Source of the DNA: Scylla paramamosain
Lineage: Eukaryota > Arthropoda > Malacostraca > Decapoda > Portunidae
Assembly: GCF_035594125.1 (NCBI RefSeq)
Contig: NC_087158.1
Span: forward strand, 8,172,501-8,236,500
Length of the DNA: 64,000 nt
Direction of reading: 5' to 3'
Positions 28,747 to 42,457 of this stretch are shown one piece after another. The position numbers and the translations under genes are program-made. The first letter of the stretch is position 1, and every line of letters begins with the position of its first letter. A model generated the notes under the pieces. That model searched no databases. It saw nothing but the letters and a program-made list of their open reading frames with translations, and was not told the DNA's origin.

Positions 28747-31700
28747 TACCTCAAAAGACACTTAAAAGACACTTTTATAATAATGCCCTTTAGCGTTTTG
28801 GTACCTAACAACCTAAAAAATACTCAATACACATTTTTGGTAATGTTGCTTTGTTTCTTCATATAGGGTGCTTTGTATGCATTTTTGCATTTTGGTACCT
28901 AATATGAGGAAAAACACTCATAATAAAAGTTTTGGTAATGTTCTATATCTCTATATAGAGTGCTATTCACGTGTTTAAGCGTGTTGGTATATAAAAAGCT
29001 GAAAAACACTCATAATAGAAGTTTCTGTTAATATCCTTTTGTTTCCCAATGTCCGGTAATTTTCATGCATTTTGGTGTTTTGTTACCTAACATGCTCTAA
29101 AAAATCTCAAAGTACACTTTTTTGCTAATGTTTTTCTGTTTCTCCAATGAAGAGTGTTTTGTATGCGTTTCAGTGTTTTGGTAAGTAAGAAGCTGAGAGA
29201 TACTCAAAACACAAATTTTTTGTAATGTTTGCTTTTCCCATACAGGATGCTCTGCATGCACTTTAGCATTTTGATATCTAACAAGCTCAAAATTATTGTT
29301 AATACACATATTTGGTAAGTTGTTTTATTTCTTCATATAGGGTGCTTTGCATAAACTTTACCGTTTTGGTACCTTACAAACTCAAAAATATTCATAATAC
29401 ACGTTATTGGTGACATTGTTCTGTTTTTCCATATATTGTGCTATTCACGTATTTTAGCATTTTCTTACCTATGAAGTTCAAAAACACTTATAATACATAT
29501 TTATGTAATATCGTTTCGTTTCTCGGTATGTATTGCATTTATTTTGGCGTTCTCGTACCTAACAAGCTCAAAACTTTCAATACACCCGTTTTTTGTAATG
29601 CTGTTTTGTTTCTTCATAAATGGTGTTATCCCTGCGTTTTAGCACGTTTGGTACGTAAGAAACTCAAAAAAGTTTCAAAAGACACAATTTTAATAATGTT
29701 CTTTTCTTTTCCCAAATGGAGTGTTCTCCAATTATAAGTGTTTTTAAGTTCCTTAAGGACCAAAAAACTAAAACCCAAAAATAACACTCTTTATAAAGAA
29801 AAAATAAATAAATAAATAAAAAAACGGGATTTTTTTTTTTTTTTTGTTATTCATCTTCATAGGTACCAAGATGCCAAAATTCTGAGACAATTCTAGGCAA
29901 TTATGTGATACAAGAATATTATCAAAAAAGTTAATTATAGCTTTTTTTTTGGAATGTTATGTACCAAACTCTAAAGTGAATGCAAAGCCACCTACATGAG
30001 GAAATTAAACGACTTTACGAGAAACCTTACTTTTGAGTGTTTTTCAGTATGTTAGGCACCAAAACGATAATAATATGGAAGTCACTCAATATGGGAATCC
30101 AAAACAAAATTACTGAAAACGTGTCTTTTCCCTGTTTTACGTAGAAAAACGCTAAAAAGGATGCAAACCAACCAATATGAAAAAATAGATTAACATTATC
30201 AAAAATGTATATTTTGAATGTTTTTGAGCTTGTTGCCTAAAAAAAATGCAAAAATGGATGCAAAGTATTGCAAAACAAAAGGACATTCTGAGAAACGTGT
30301 ATAATGAGTGTTTTATAGTTCCACAAGAACCAAAAGGCAAAAAACGCAAAAATTCGTGTACCTAGAGAAGTTTCTTAGATACCAAAATGATGAAACTCAT
30401 GAATAACACTTTTAATTGAGAAACAGAATTACCTTACAAAATGTGTGTATTTTGAGTGTTTTTCACATTCTTAGTTACGAAAATCCCAAATTACATGCGA
30501 AACTAGCTTTATGTGGGAAATAAATGACATTACCAGAAAAGTGTCTTTTGAGTGTTTTTGAGCGTTATATGCAATAAAAGCACTTAAAAGCAGAACAATC
30601 ACATTACATTGGAATAAAACAAAATTTTACGGAGAATAAAAAAAAAAAAACAAGCTTACCAAATGAGTGTATTTTGGGTGTTTTTCACATTCTTACTTAC
30701 CACAAAACCCCAAATTGCATGCAAAATATTGTGGGATAAAAATGTGGGAAAAAAATAACATGAACATAAAAAAGTTTTTTTAAGTGTTTTTGAGAGTGTT
30801 AGGACATAAAGCACTAAAAATCAGGGCAATCACATTACATAGGGATAAAACCAATTTTTACCAAGAACATCCCTTTAAGATTTTTTGAGCTCCTTACATA
30901 CAAAAACGCTAAAACGCATGCAAAAATCCCTTTATGGAGAAACAGAATAACATTACCAAAAACACGTATTTTGAGTGTTTTTGATCATGTTACCTATAAA
31001 AACACTAAAATATATGTTTGGGAAACGAAAAAAAACATTAGGAGAAACGTGAGTGTTTTTAAGTTTCTTAAGTACCAAAAAGCTAAAAGCTATAAATAAC
31101 ACTCTTTATAAAGAAAAAAAAAATAAATAAATAAATAAAAAAATAGCAATTTTTTTTTTTTGTCATTCATATTCATAGGTACTGAGATACCGAATGTCTG
31201 GCAAAATTCAGGGAAATTCTGTGGAAAAAAGAATATTATCAAAAAAGATAATTTTAGCTTTTTTTTCGGACTGTTATGTACCAAACCCTAAATTGCATCC
31301 AAAGCCACCTATATGGGGAAATTACACGACTTTAACAGAAACCTCTCTTTTGAATGTTTTCTTTTTTAGCATGTTAGGCATCAAAAGGATAAATAATATG
31401 GAGGTCACTCAATATGGGAATGCAAAACAAAATTACTGAAAACGTGTCTTTTCGTTGTTTTACGTAGAAAAACGCTAAAACGGATGCAAACCAACCAATA
31501 TGAAGAAATAGAATAACGTCACGAAAAAGGTATATTTTGAGTGTTTTTGAGCCTGTTAACCACAAAAAACGCGAAAATGGATGCAAACCACTCTATATTG
31601 GGAAACAAAGAGACATTACGAGAAACGTGTATAATGAGTGTTTTATGGTTTCACAAGAACCACAACGCAAAACACGCAAAAACTCGTATATATGGATAAG

Positions 31701-33833
31701 TATCTTAGATACCAAAATGCTGAAACTCATGAATAACACTCTTAATTAAGAAACAGAACAACCTTACTAAATGGGTGTATTTTGAGAGCTTTTCACATTC
31801 TTAGTTACCAAAACCCTAAATTGCATGCGAAACCAGATTTATGTGGGAAAAAATGACATTCCCAGAAAAGTGTCTTTTGAGTGTTTTTGAGCGTAATAGG
31901 ATATAAAGCACTAAAAAGCAGGGGAATCACATTAAATTCAAATAAAACCAATTTTTTACCAAGAACTTGCCTTTAAGTGTTTTTGAGCTCCTTATATACC
32001 AAAACACTAAAACGCCTGAAAACACACTTTATGGAGAAACAGAATAACTACGAAAAACATGTATTTTGAGTGTTTTTGATCATGTTACCTATAAAAACGC
32101 TTAAATACATAGAAAGAACTTTATGTTTGGGAAACAAAAGTACATTATGAGAAACGTGTATTATGAGTGTTTTTAAGATCCTTAAGTACCAAAAAGCTAA
32201 AACCCACAAATAACACTCTTTATTTAGAAAAAAATAAATAAATAAATAAAAAAATAAAAATAGAATTTTTTTTTTTTTTTGTCATTCATCTTCTTAGGTA
32301 CCGAGATGAAAAAATTCTCGGAAAATTCAGGGCAATTGTATGATAAAAGAATATTATCAAAAAAGTTGATTTTAGCTTTTATTTTCAAACTGTTATGTAC
32401 CAAACCCTAAAGAGCATGCAAAGCCTCCTATATGAGAAAATTGAATGACTTTACCAGAAATCTGTCTTTTCAGTGTCTTTCAGCATGTTAGACACCAAAA
32501 CGATAAATAATACTAGTAATAATAAAAACTCACTCAATATGGGAATCCAAAACAAAATTACTTAAAACGTGTCTTCTCAGTATTTTACTTAGAAAAACAC
32601 TAAAACGGATGCAAACCAATATCAAGAAATAGAAAAACATTACCAAAAAGGTACATTTTGAGTGTTTTTGAGCTTGTTACCTACAAAAAAAAAAACGCGA
32701 AAATTGATGCAAAGCACTCTACATTAGGAAACAAGAACCACAAGGCAAAAAACGCAAAAACTCGTATATATGGAGAAGTTTCCGAGATACCAAAATGATG
32801 AAACTCATGAATAACACTTTTAATTGAGAAACAGAACAACAGAACAACCTTACGAAATGCGTGTATTTTGAGTGCTTTTCACATTCTTAGTTACCCAAAA
32901 CCCAAACCAGCTTTATGTGGTAAAAAAAAAAAAAAAATGACATTTTCAGAAAAGTGTCTATTGAGTGTTTTTCAGCGTGATAGGCAGTAAAGCACTAAAA
33001 AGAAAGGCAATCACATTACATGGGAATAAAACCAATGTTTACCAAAAACTTGCCTTTAATTGTTTTTGAGCTTCTTATATACCAAAAAATGGAGAAACAG
33101 AATAACATTACCAAAAACATGTCTTTTGAGTGTTTTTGATCATGTTACCGATAAAACGCTTAAAAACATGCTATGAACCCTGTTTGTGGAAAACGAAGGG
33201 ACATTACGAGAAACGTGTATTATAAGTGTTTTTGAATTCATTAAGTACCAAAAAGCTAAAAGCCACAAATAACTCTCTATTGAGGAAAAAATAAATAAAT
33301 TAATTAAAAAATACGATATATTTTTTCTTTCTTATTCATCTTCACAGATACTGAGATGCCAAAATTCGGGCAAAATTTATGAAATTTTGTGAAATAAGAA
33401 CATTTTCAAAAAAGATAATTTTAGCTTTTTTTTTCGACTGTTACGAGTATGTAGCAAACCATAAAGTGCATGCAAAACCACCTGTATGAGGAAATCAAAC
33501 GTCTTTGCCAGAAAACTGTCTTATGAGTGTTTTTCAGCATGTTAAGCACAAAAACGATATATAACATGGGTCAATCTATATGGGAATCCAAACAAAATTA
33601 CTGAAAACGTGTCTTTTCGGTGTTTTACGTAGAAAAACGCTAAACGGATGCAAACCAACCAATATGAAAAAAAAAAATAGAATAACATTACCAAAAAGGT
33701 ATATTTTGAGTGTTTTTGAGCTTGTTACCTACAAAAAAGGTGAAAATGGATGCAAAGCACTCCCTACTGGGAAACAAAAGGATATTACGAGAAACGTGTA
33801 TAATGAGTGTCTTATTATTTTCGAGCAAAAGAA

Positions 33834-33857
33834 CTTGTGGTTCACAAGAACCACAAG
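33834..33857. repeat. Hairpin HOR variant, second occurrence
   Basis: CTTGTGGTTC-ACAA-GAACCACAAG, a perfect 10-bp stem. Same variant as at 804. Confidence 0.8.
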
Positions 33858-36800
33858 GCAAAAAACGCAAAAACTCGTGTATAGAAAGAAGTTTTTTTAG
33901 ATACCAAAATGCTGAAACTCATGAATAACAATCTTAATTGAGAAACAAAAGCGTGTATTTTCAGTGTTTTTCACATTCTTAGTTAGCAAAATCCCAAAAA
34001 GCATGCGAAACTAGCTTGATTTGGGAAAAAAATGACATTAACAGAAGTGTCTTTTGAGTGTTTTTTGAGCGTGTTAGGCAATAAAGCACTAAAAAGCAGG
34101 GCAATCACATTACATGGGAATAAAACCAACTTTGACCAAGAACTTGCCATTATGTGTTTTTGAGTTTCTTATATACCAAAACGCTAAAACGCATGCAAAA
34201 CACTCATTTTTGGAGAAGCAGAAAAACATTACAAAAAATATGTGTCTTAAGTGTTTTTGATCATGTTACCTATAAAAACGCTTAAATACATGCAAAGAAC
34301 CCTATCTTTGGGAAACGAAAGGACATTACGGGAAGCGTGTATTATGACAGTTTTTAAGTTCCTTAAGTACCAAAACGTTAAAACCCACAAATAACACTCT
34401 TTAAAGAGAAAAAAAAAATAAATAAATAAAAGATAGCATTTTTTTTTGCATTGATTTTCATAAGTACCGAGATACCAAAATTCTGCCAAAATTCAGGGAA
34501 TTTATGTGGAAAAAAGAACATTATCAAAAAAGTTAATTATAGCTTTTTTTCGGATTGTTATTTACCAAACCCTAAAGTGTATGCAAAGCCACCTATATGA
34601 GGAAATTAGACGACATTACCAGAAACCTGTCTTTTCAGTGTTTTTCAGCATGTTAGGCACCAAACCGATAAATAATAAGGAAGTCAGTCAATATGTGAAT
34701 CCAAAACAAAATTACTGAAAACGTGTCTTTTCAGTGTTTTACGTAGAAAAAAAGCTAAAACAGATGTAAACCAACCAAGATAAAAAAAAAAAGAAAAACA
34801 TTACCAAAAAAGTATATTTTGAGTGTTTTTGAGCTTGTTACCTACAAAAAAAAAAACGCGAAAATTGATGCAAAGCACTTTATATTAGGAAATAAAAGGA
34901 CATTGCAAGAAAAGTGTATATTGAGTGTTTTATAGTTCAAAAGAACCAAAAGGAAAAAAAACGCAAAAAACCTAGATACCAAAAATGCTGAAACTCATGA
35001 ATAACATTCCAAATAGAGAAACAGAACAACCTTACTAAATGCGTGTATTTTGAGAGCTTTTCACATTCTTAGTTATCAAAACCCCAAATTGCATGCAAAG
35101 CCAGCTTTATGTGAGAAAAAAATAACATTACCAGAAAAATGTCTTTTGAGTGTTTTTGAGCCTGATACGCAATAAAGCACTAAAAAGCAGGGCAATCACA
35201 TTACATTTGAATAAAACCAATTTTTATCAAGAACTTGCTTTTAAAGGTTTTTGAGCTCCTTATATACTAAACCGCTAAAACGCATGCAAAATAATTTTTA
35301 TGGAGAAACAGAATAAAATTACCAAAAACATGTATTTTAAGTGTTTTTGATCATGTTATCTATAAAAACGCTTAAATACATGAAAAGAACCTTATGTTTG
35401 GGAAACAAAAGGATATTACGAGAAACGTATATTATGAGTGTTTTTATGTTTGTTAAGTACCAAAAACCTAAAACCCACTCTTTATTTAGAAAAAATAAAT
35501 AAATAAAAAAATAAAGAAATAGGATTTTGTTTTTTTTTGTTAATCATCTTCATAGGTAACGAAATGCCAAAATTCTGGGTAAATTCAAGGCAATTATATG
35601 ATAAGAGAATATTATCAAAAAAGTTGATTTTAGCTTTTTTTTCGGACTGTTATGTACCAAACCCTAAACTGCATGCAAAGCCTCCTATATAAGGAAATTA
35701 AACGACCTTACCAGAAATCTGTGTTTTGAGTGTTTTTCAGAATGTTAGGCACCGAAATGATAAATAATAAGGAACTCACTTTATATGGGAATCCAAAACA
35801 AAAATACTGAAAACGTGTCTCCCCAGTGTTTTACGTAGAAAAACGCTAAAATGGATGCAAACCAACAAATATCAAGAAATATAAAAAAAACATTACCAAA
35901 AAGGTATATTTTAAGTTTTTTTGAGCTTGTTACCTACAAAAAAACGCTAAAATTGATACAAAGCACTCTATAGTGTGAAACAAAGGGACATTGCGAGAAA
36001 AGTGTATAATGAGTGTATTATAATTCAAAAGAACAACAAGGCAAAAATCGCAAAAACTCGTGTATATGGAGAAGTTTCCTAGATACCAAAATGCTGAAAC
36101 TCATGAATAACACTATTAATTGAGAAACAGAACAACCTTACCAAATTCGTGTATTTTAAGTGTTTTTTTTTCATATTCTTAGTTACCAAAAACCCAAATT
36201 TAATGCGAAACCAGATTTATGTGCGAAAATATGTCATTTCCAGAAAAATGTCTTTTGAGTGTTTTTTAAGGGTGATAGGCAATAAAGCACTAAAAAGCAG
36301 GGCAATCACTTTTTATTGGAATAAAAGCAATTTTTACCAAGAACTTGCCTTTAAATGTTTTTGAGCTCCTTATATACCAAACCGCTAAAACGCATGCAAA
36401 ACAAACTTTATGGAGAAATAGAATAACATTACCAAAAACATGTAATTTGGGTGTTTTTTATCATGCTATCTATAAAAAAGCTTAAATACATGCAAAGAAC
36501 ATTATGTTTGGGAAAAAAAAGGACATTACGAGAAACGTGTATTATGAGTGTTTTTTTTTTAAGTTCCTTAAGTACCAAAAAGCTAAAACCCACAAATAAC
36601 ACTCTTTATTTAGAAAAAAGAAATAGGATTTTTTTTTTTCATCGTCATAGGTACCGAGATGCCAAAATTCTGGGAAAATTCAGAAAATTATATGAACACA
36701 AGAATATTACCAAAAAAGTTAATTTTAGCTTTTTTTTTCGGACTGTTATGTACCAAACCCTAATGTGCATGCAAAGCCTCCTATATGAGGAAATTAAACC

Positions 36801-39159
36801 ACCTTACCAGAAATCTATCTTTTGAGTGTTTTTCAGCATGTTAGGCACCAAAACGATAAATAATAAGGAACTCACTCTATACGGGAATCCAAAACAAAAT
36901 TACTGAAAATGTATCTTCTCAGTGTTTTACGTAGAAAAAAACGCAAAAACTCGTGTATATAAAGAAGTTTCTTAGATACCAAAATGCTGAAACTCATGAA
37001 TAACAATCTGAATTGAGAAACAGAACAACCTTAGCAAATGTGTGTATTTTGAGTGTTTTTCATATTCCTAGTTAGCAATACTTAAAATAGCATGCGAAAC
37101 TAGCTTTATGAGGGAAAAAAATGACATTACCAAAAGTGTCTTTTAATTGTTTTTGAGCGTGTTAGGCAATGAAGTACTAAAAAGCAGGGCAATCACATTA
37201 CATGGGAATAAAACCACATTTTACCAAGAACTTGCCAATATGTGTTTTTGAGCTCCTTACATACCAAACCGCTAAAACGCATGGAAAACAAACTTCATGG
37301 AGAAATACAATAACATTACCAAAAACATGTATTTTGAGTGTTTTTGATAATGTTATCTATAAAAACGCTTAAATACATGCAAAGAAAATTACGTTTGGGA
37401 AACGTAAGGACATTACGAGAAACGTGTATTATGAGTGTTTTTAAGTTCCTTAACTACCAAAAAGCTAAAACCCACAAATAACACTCGTTATTGACAACAA
37501 AATAAAAAATAAATAAAAATAAATAAAAGGATTTTCATTTTTTTTTTTTTTATTCACCTTCATAGGTACCGAGATGCCAAAATTCTGGGAAAAATTAGAG
37601 CTATTATATAATAAGAGAATATTATCAAAAAAGATGATATTAGCTTTTTTTCGGACTGTTATGTACCAAACACTAAAGTGCATGCAAAGCCTCCCATATG
37701 AGGAAATTAAACGACCTTACCAGAAATCTGTGTTTTGAGTGTTTTTCAGCATGTTAGGCACCAAAACGATAAATAATAAGGAATTCACTCCATATGGCAA
37801 ACCAAAACAAAATTACTGAAAATGTGTCTTTTCAGTGTTTTACGTAGACAAACGCTAAAACGGATGCAAACCAACCAATATCAAGAAGTAGAAAAACATT
37901 ACCAAAAATGTATATTTTCAGTGTTTTTGAGCTTGTTACCTACAAAAAAAAAAAACGCGAAAATTGATACAAAGCACTCTATATTGGGAAACAAAGGGAC
38001 ATTGCGAGAAAAGTGTATAATGAATGTTTTATAGTTCAAAAGAACCACAAGGCAAAAAACGCAAAAACTCGTGTATATGGAGAAGTTTCCTAGATACCAA
38101 AATGCTGAAACTCATGAATAACACTCTTAATTTAGAAACAGAACAACGTTACTAAATGCGTGTATTTTGAGTGGTTTTCACATTCTTAGTTACCAAAATC
38201 TCAAATTGCATGCGAAACCAGCTTTATGTGGGAAAAAAAAATGACATTACCAGAAAAGTGTCTTTTGAATGTTATTGAGCGTGATAGGCAATAAAGCACT
38301 AAAAAGCAGGGGATTCACTTTACATGGCAATAAAATCAATTTTTACCAAGAACTTGCCTATAAGTGTTTTGAGCTCCTTATATATCAAAACGCTAAAACA
38401 CATGCAAAACACACATTATGGAAAAAGAGAATAACATTACCAAAAAACATATATTTTGAGTGTTTTTGATCATGTTACCAATAAAAACGCTTAAATATAT
38501 GCAAAGAACCCTATTTTTTGGGAAACGAAAGGACATTACGAGAAACGTGTATTATGAGTGTTTTTAAGATCTTTATTTACCAAAAAGCTAAAAGCCACAA
38601 ATAACACTCTTTATTGAGAAAAAAATAAATAAAGAAATAAAGAAATACAACATTTTTTTCTTTCTTTTTCATCTTCACAGGTACCGAGATGCCAAAATTT
38701 GGGCAAAATTCAGGAAATTATGAGTCAATTATCAAAAAAGTTAATTTTAGTTTTTTTTTTTTTCGTACTTTTATGTACCAAACCCTAAAGTGCATACAAA
38801 GCCACCTATATGGGGAGATTAAACGTCTTTACCAGAAAACTGTCTTATGAGTGTTTTTCAGCTTGTTAGGCACCATAACGGTAAATAACATGCAAGTCAC
38901 TCTATATGTGAATTTAAAACAAAATTACTGAAAACGTGTCTTTTCGGTGTTTTACGTAGAAAAACGCTAAAACGGATGCAAACCAACCAATAAGAAGAAA
39001 TAAAATAACATTACCAAAAAGGTACATTTTGAGTGTTTTTGAGCTTGTTACCTACAAAAAAAAACATGAAAATTGATGCAAAGCACTCGCTATTGGGAAA
39101 CAAAAGGACATTACGAGAAACGTGTATAATGAGTGATTTATTATTTTTGAGCAAAAAAA

Positions 39160-39183
39160 CTTGTGGTTCACAAGAACCACAAG
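39160..39183. repeat. Hairpin HOR variant, third occurrence
   Basis: Perfect CTTGTGGTTC-ACAA-GAACCACAAG. This HOR is the super-repeat counterpart of the one at 804. Confidence 0.8.
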
Positions 39184-41890
39184 GCAAAAAACGCAAAAAC
39201 TCGTGTATATAAAGAAGTTTCTTAGCTACCAAAATGCTGAAACTCATGAATAACAATATTAATTGAGAAACAGAACAAACTTACAAAATGCGTGTATTTT
39301 GAGTGTTTTTTTCACATTCTTAGCAAAACCCCAAATAGCACGCGAAACTATGTTGGAAAAAAAATGACATTACCAAAAGTGTCTTTTGAGTGTTTTTGAG
39401 CGTGTTAGGCAATAAATCACGAAAAAACAGGGCAATCACATTACATGGGAATAAAACCAACTTTTACTAAGAACTTGCCTTGAAGTGTTTTTGACCTCCT
39501 TACAAACCAAAACGCTAAAACGCATTCAAAAAACTCCTTTATGGAGAAGCAGAATAACATTACTAAAAACATGTGTTTTAAGTGTTTTTGATCATGTTAC
39601 CTATAAAAACGCTTAAATACATGCAAAGAACCCTATGTTTGGGAAACGAAAGGACATTACGAGAAACGTGTATTAGGACCGTTTTTAAGTTCCTTAAGTA
39701 CCGAAACGTTAAAACCCACAAATAACACTCTTTATAGAGAAAAAATAATAAAAAAAAAAAAAGTTTTTTTATATTGATTTTCATAGGTACCAAGATGCCA
39801 AAATTCTGCCAAAATTCAGGGAATTTATGTGGAAAAAAGAACATTATCAAAAAAGTTATAGCTCTTTTTCGGATTTTTATGTACCAAACTCTAAAGTGCA
39901 TGCCACCTATATAAAGAAGTTAAACAACTTTATCAAAAACCTGTCTTTTCAGTGTTTTTCAGCATGTTAGGCACTAAAACGATAAATAATATGGAAGTTA
40001 GTCAAAATGTGAATCCAAAACAAAATTACTGAAAACGTGTCTTTTCAGTGTTTTACGTAGAAAAACGCTAAAACGGATGCAAACCAACAAATATGAAGAA
40101 ATAGAATAACATTACCAAAAAGACTTTTTGAGCTTTTTACCTACAAAAAAACGCGCAAATGGATGGAAAGCACTCTATATTAGGAAGCAAAAGGACATTA
40201 CGAGAAACGTGTATAATGAGTGTTTTATAGTTTCACAAGAACCACAAGGCAAAAAACGCAAAAACTCGTGAACATAGAGAAGTTTCTTACATACCTAAAA
40301 ACGCTAAAACTCATAAATAACACTTTTAATTTAAAAACAGAACTACCTTACCAAATGTGTGTATTTTGTGTGTTTTTCACATTCTTAGTTACGAAAATCC
40401 CAAATTACATGCGAAACTAGCTTTATGTGGGATAAAAATGACATTACCAGAAAAGTTCCTTTTGAGTGTTTTTGAGCGTTATATGCAACAAAACACTAAA
40501 AAGCAGAACAATCACATTACATTGGAATAAAACCAAAATTTACGAAGAACTTGCCTTTAAATGTTTCTTAACTCCTTACATACCAAAACGCTAAATTCAT
40601 GCAAAACAACCTTTATTGAGAATCAGAATAACATTACCAAAAACATGTATTTTGAGTGTTTTTGATCATGTTACCTATAAAATCGCTTAGGTACATGCAA
40701 AGAACGCTATGTTTGTGAAACAAAAGGACATTACGAAAATCGTGTATTATGAGTATTTTTAAGTTCCTTAAGTACCAAAAATCTAAAACCCACAAATAAC
40801 ACTCTTTATAAATAAAAAAAAAATAATTAAAGAAAATTGATTTTTTTTATCTTATTCATCTTCATAGGTACCGAGATGCCAAAATTCTGAGAAAATTCAG
40901 GGAAATTATGTGAAAAAAACAATAAAAAAATATTTTAGCTTTTTCCGGAGTTATGTACGAAACCCGGAAGTGCATGCAAAGCCAACTACATGGGGAAATT
41001 ACACGAATTTACAAGAAACGTGTCTTTGGGTGTTTTCAGCAATTTCAACAATATTACTGAAAACGTGTCTTTTCAGTTTTAGCGTAGAACCCTAAAACGG
41101 ATGCAAACCAACCAATATGAAGAAGTAGAATAACATTACAAAAAAGTTTAGTGTTGTTGAGCTTGTTACCTACAAAAAATGTAAAAATGAATGCAAAGCA
41201 GTCTATATTGGAAACAAAAGGATATTACAAGAAAATTGTATAATGAATGTTTTAATAGTTTCCAAGAACCATAAGGCAATAAACGCAAAAACTCGTATAT
41301 ATGGAGAAGTTTCTTAGATACCAAAATTCTGAAACTCATGAATAACACTCTTAATTGAGAAAGAGAACAGTCTTAGGAAATAAGTGTATTTTGAGAGTTT
41401 TTTTTTCACATTCTTAGTGGTCCAACCCGAAATTCCATGCGAAACTGTGGAAAAAAAATGAAATTACTAAAAAAAGTGTCTTTTTAGTGTTTTTCAGCGT
41501 GTTAGGCAATAAAGCACTAAAAAGCAGGGCAATCACATTTCATGGGAATATAACCAACTTTTACCTAGAACTTGCCTTTAATTTTTTTTGAGCTCCTTAC
41601 ATACCAAAACGCTAAAACTCATGCAAAACACCCTTTATGGAAAAACAGAATAACATTATCAAAAACATGTATTTTAAGTGTTTTTGAGCTTGTTACCAAT
41701 AAAAACGCTTAAATACATGCAAAGAACCCTATGTTTGGGAATGAAAGGACATTACGATGAATGTGTATTATGAGTGTTTATAAGTTCCTTAAGTACCAAA
41801 AAGCTAAAACCCACAAATAACACTCTTTAAAGAAAGAAAAAATAAATAAAAAAAATAAAAAAATAGCATTTTTTTTATTGATCTTCATAG

Positions 41891-42457
41891 GTACCGAGAT
41901 GACAAAATTCTGGCAAAATTCATGAAAATTACGTGAAAAAAGAATATTATGAAAAAGGTTAATTTTAGCTTTTTTTTTCGGACTGTTATGTACCAAACCT
42001 TAGAGTGTATGCAAAGCCACCTATATGGGGAAATTAAACGACTTTACAATGAACCTGTCTTTTGGGTGTTTTTCAGCATGTTAGGCACCAAAACGATAAA
42101 TAACATGGAAGTCACTATATGGGAATCCAAAACAAAGTTACTGAAAACGTGTCTTTTCTGTGTTTTACGTAGAAAAACGCTAAAACGGATGGAAACCAAC
42201 CAATATGAAGAAATAGAATAACATTACCTAAAAGGTATATTTTGAGTGTTTTTGATCATGTTACCTATAAAAACGCTTAAATACATGCAAAGAACCTTAT
42301 CTTTAGGAAACAAAAGGACATTACGAGAAACGAGTATTATGAGTGTTTTTACGTTCTTTAAGTACCAAAAAGCTTAAACCCACAAATAACACTCTTTATA
42401 GTGAAAAAAATGAATAAATAAATGAAAAAATAGCATTTTTTTTATTGATCTTCATAG
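41891..42457 (+). repeat. Short 567-bp HOR upstream of LINE copy 2
   Basis: Near 42,210-42,250 GGTATATTTTGAGTGTTTTTGA passes directly into TCATGTTACCTATAAAAACG, skipping about six monomers. The breakpoint is slightly to the right of that in the 8,951 unit, suggesting a separate event between the same two monomers. Counterpart at 55,100-55,677. Confidence 0.85.

Noticed and set aside
33279..33320. (AAAT)n plus T-run segments of each HOR as poly-A tails of SINE insertions
   Set aside because: The tract occurs at the same place in every HOR, and both sides are ordinary satellite with no SINE body or target-site duplication.
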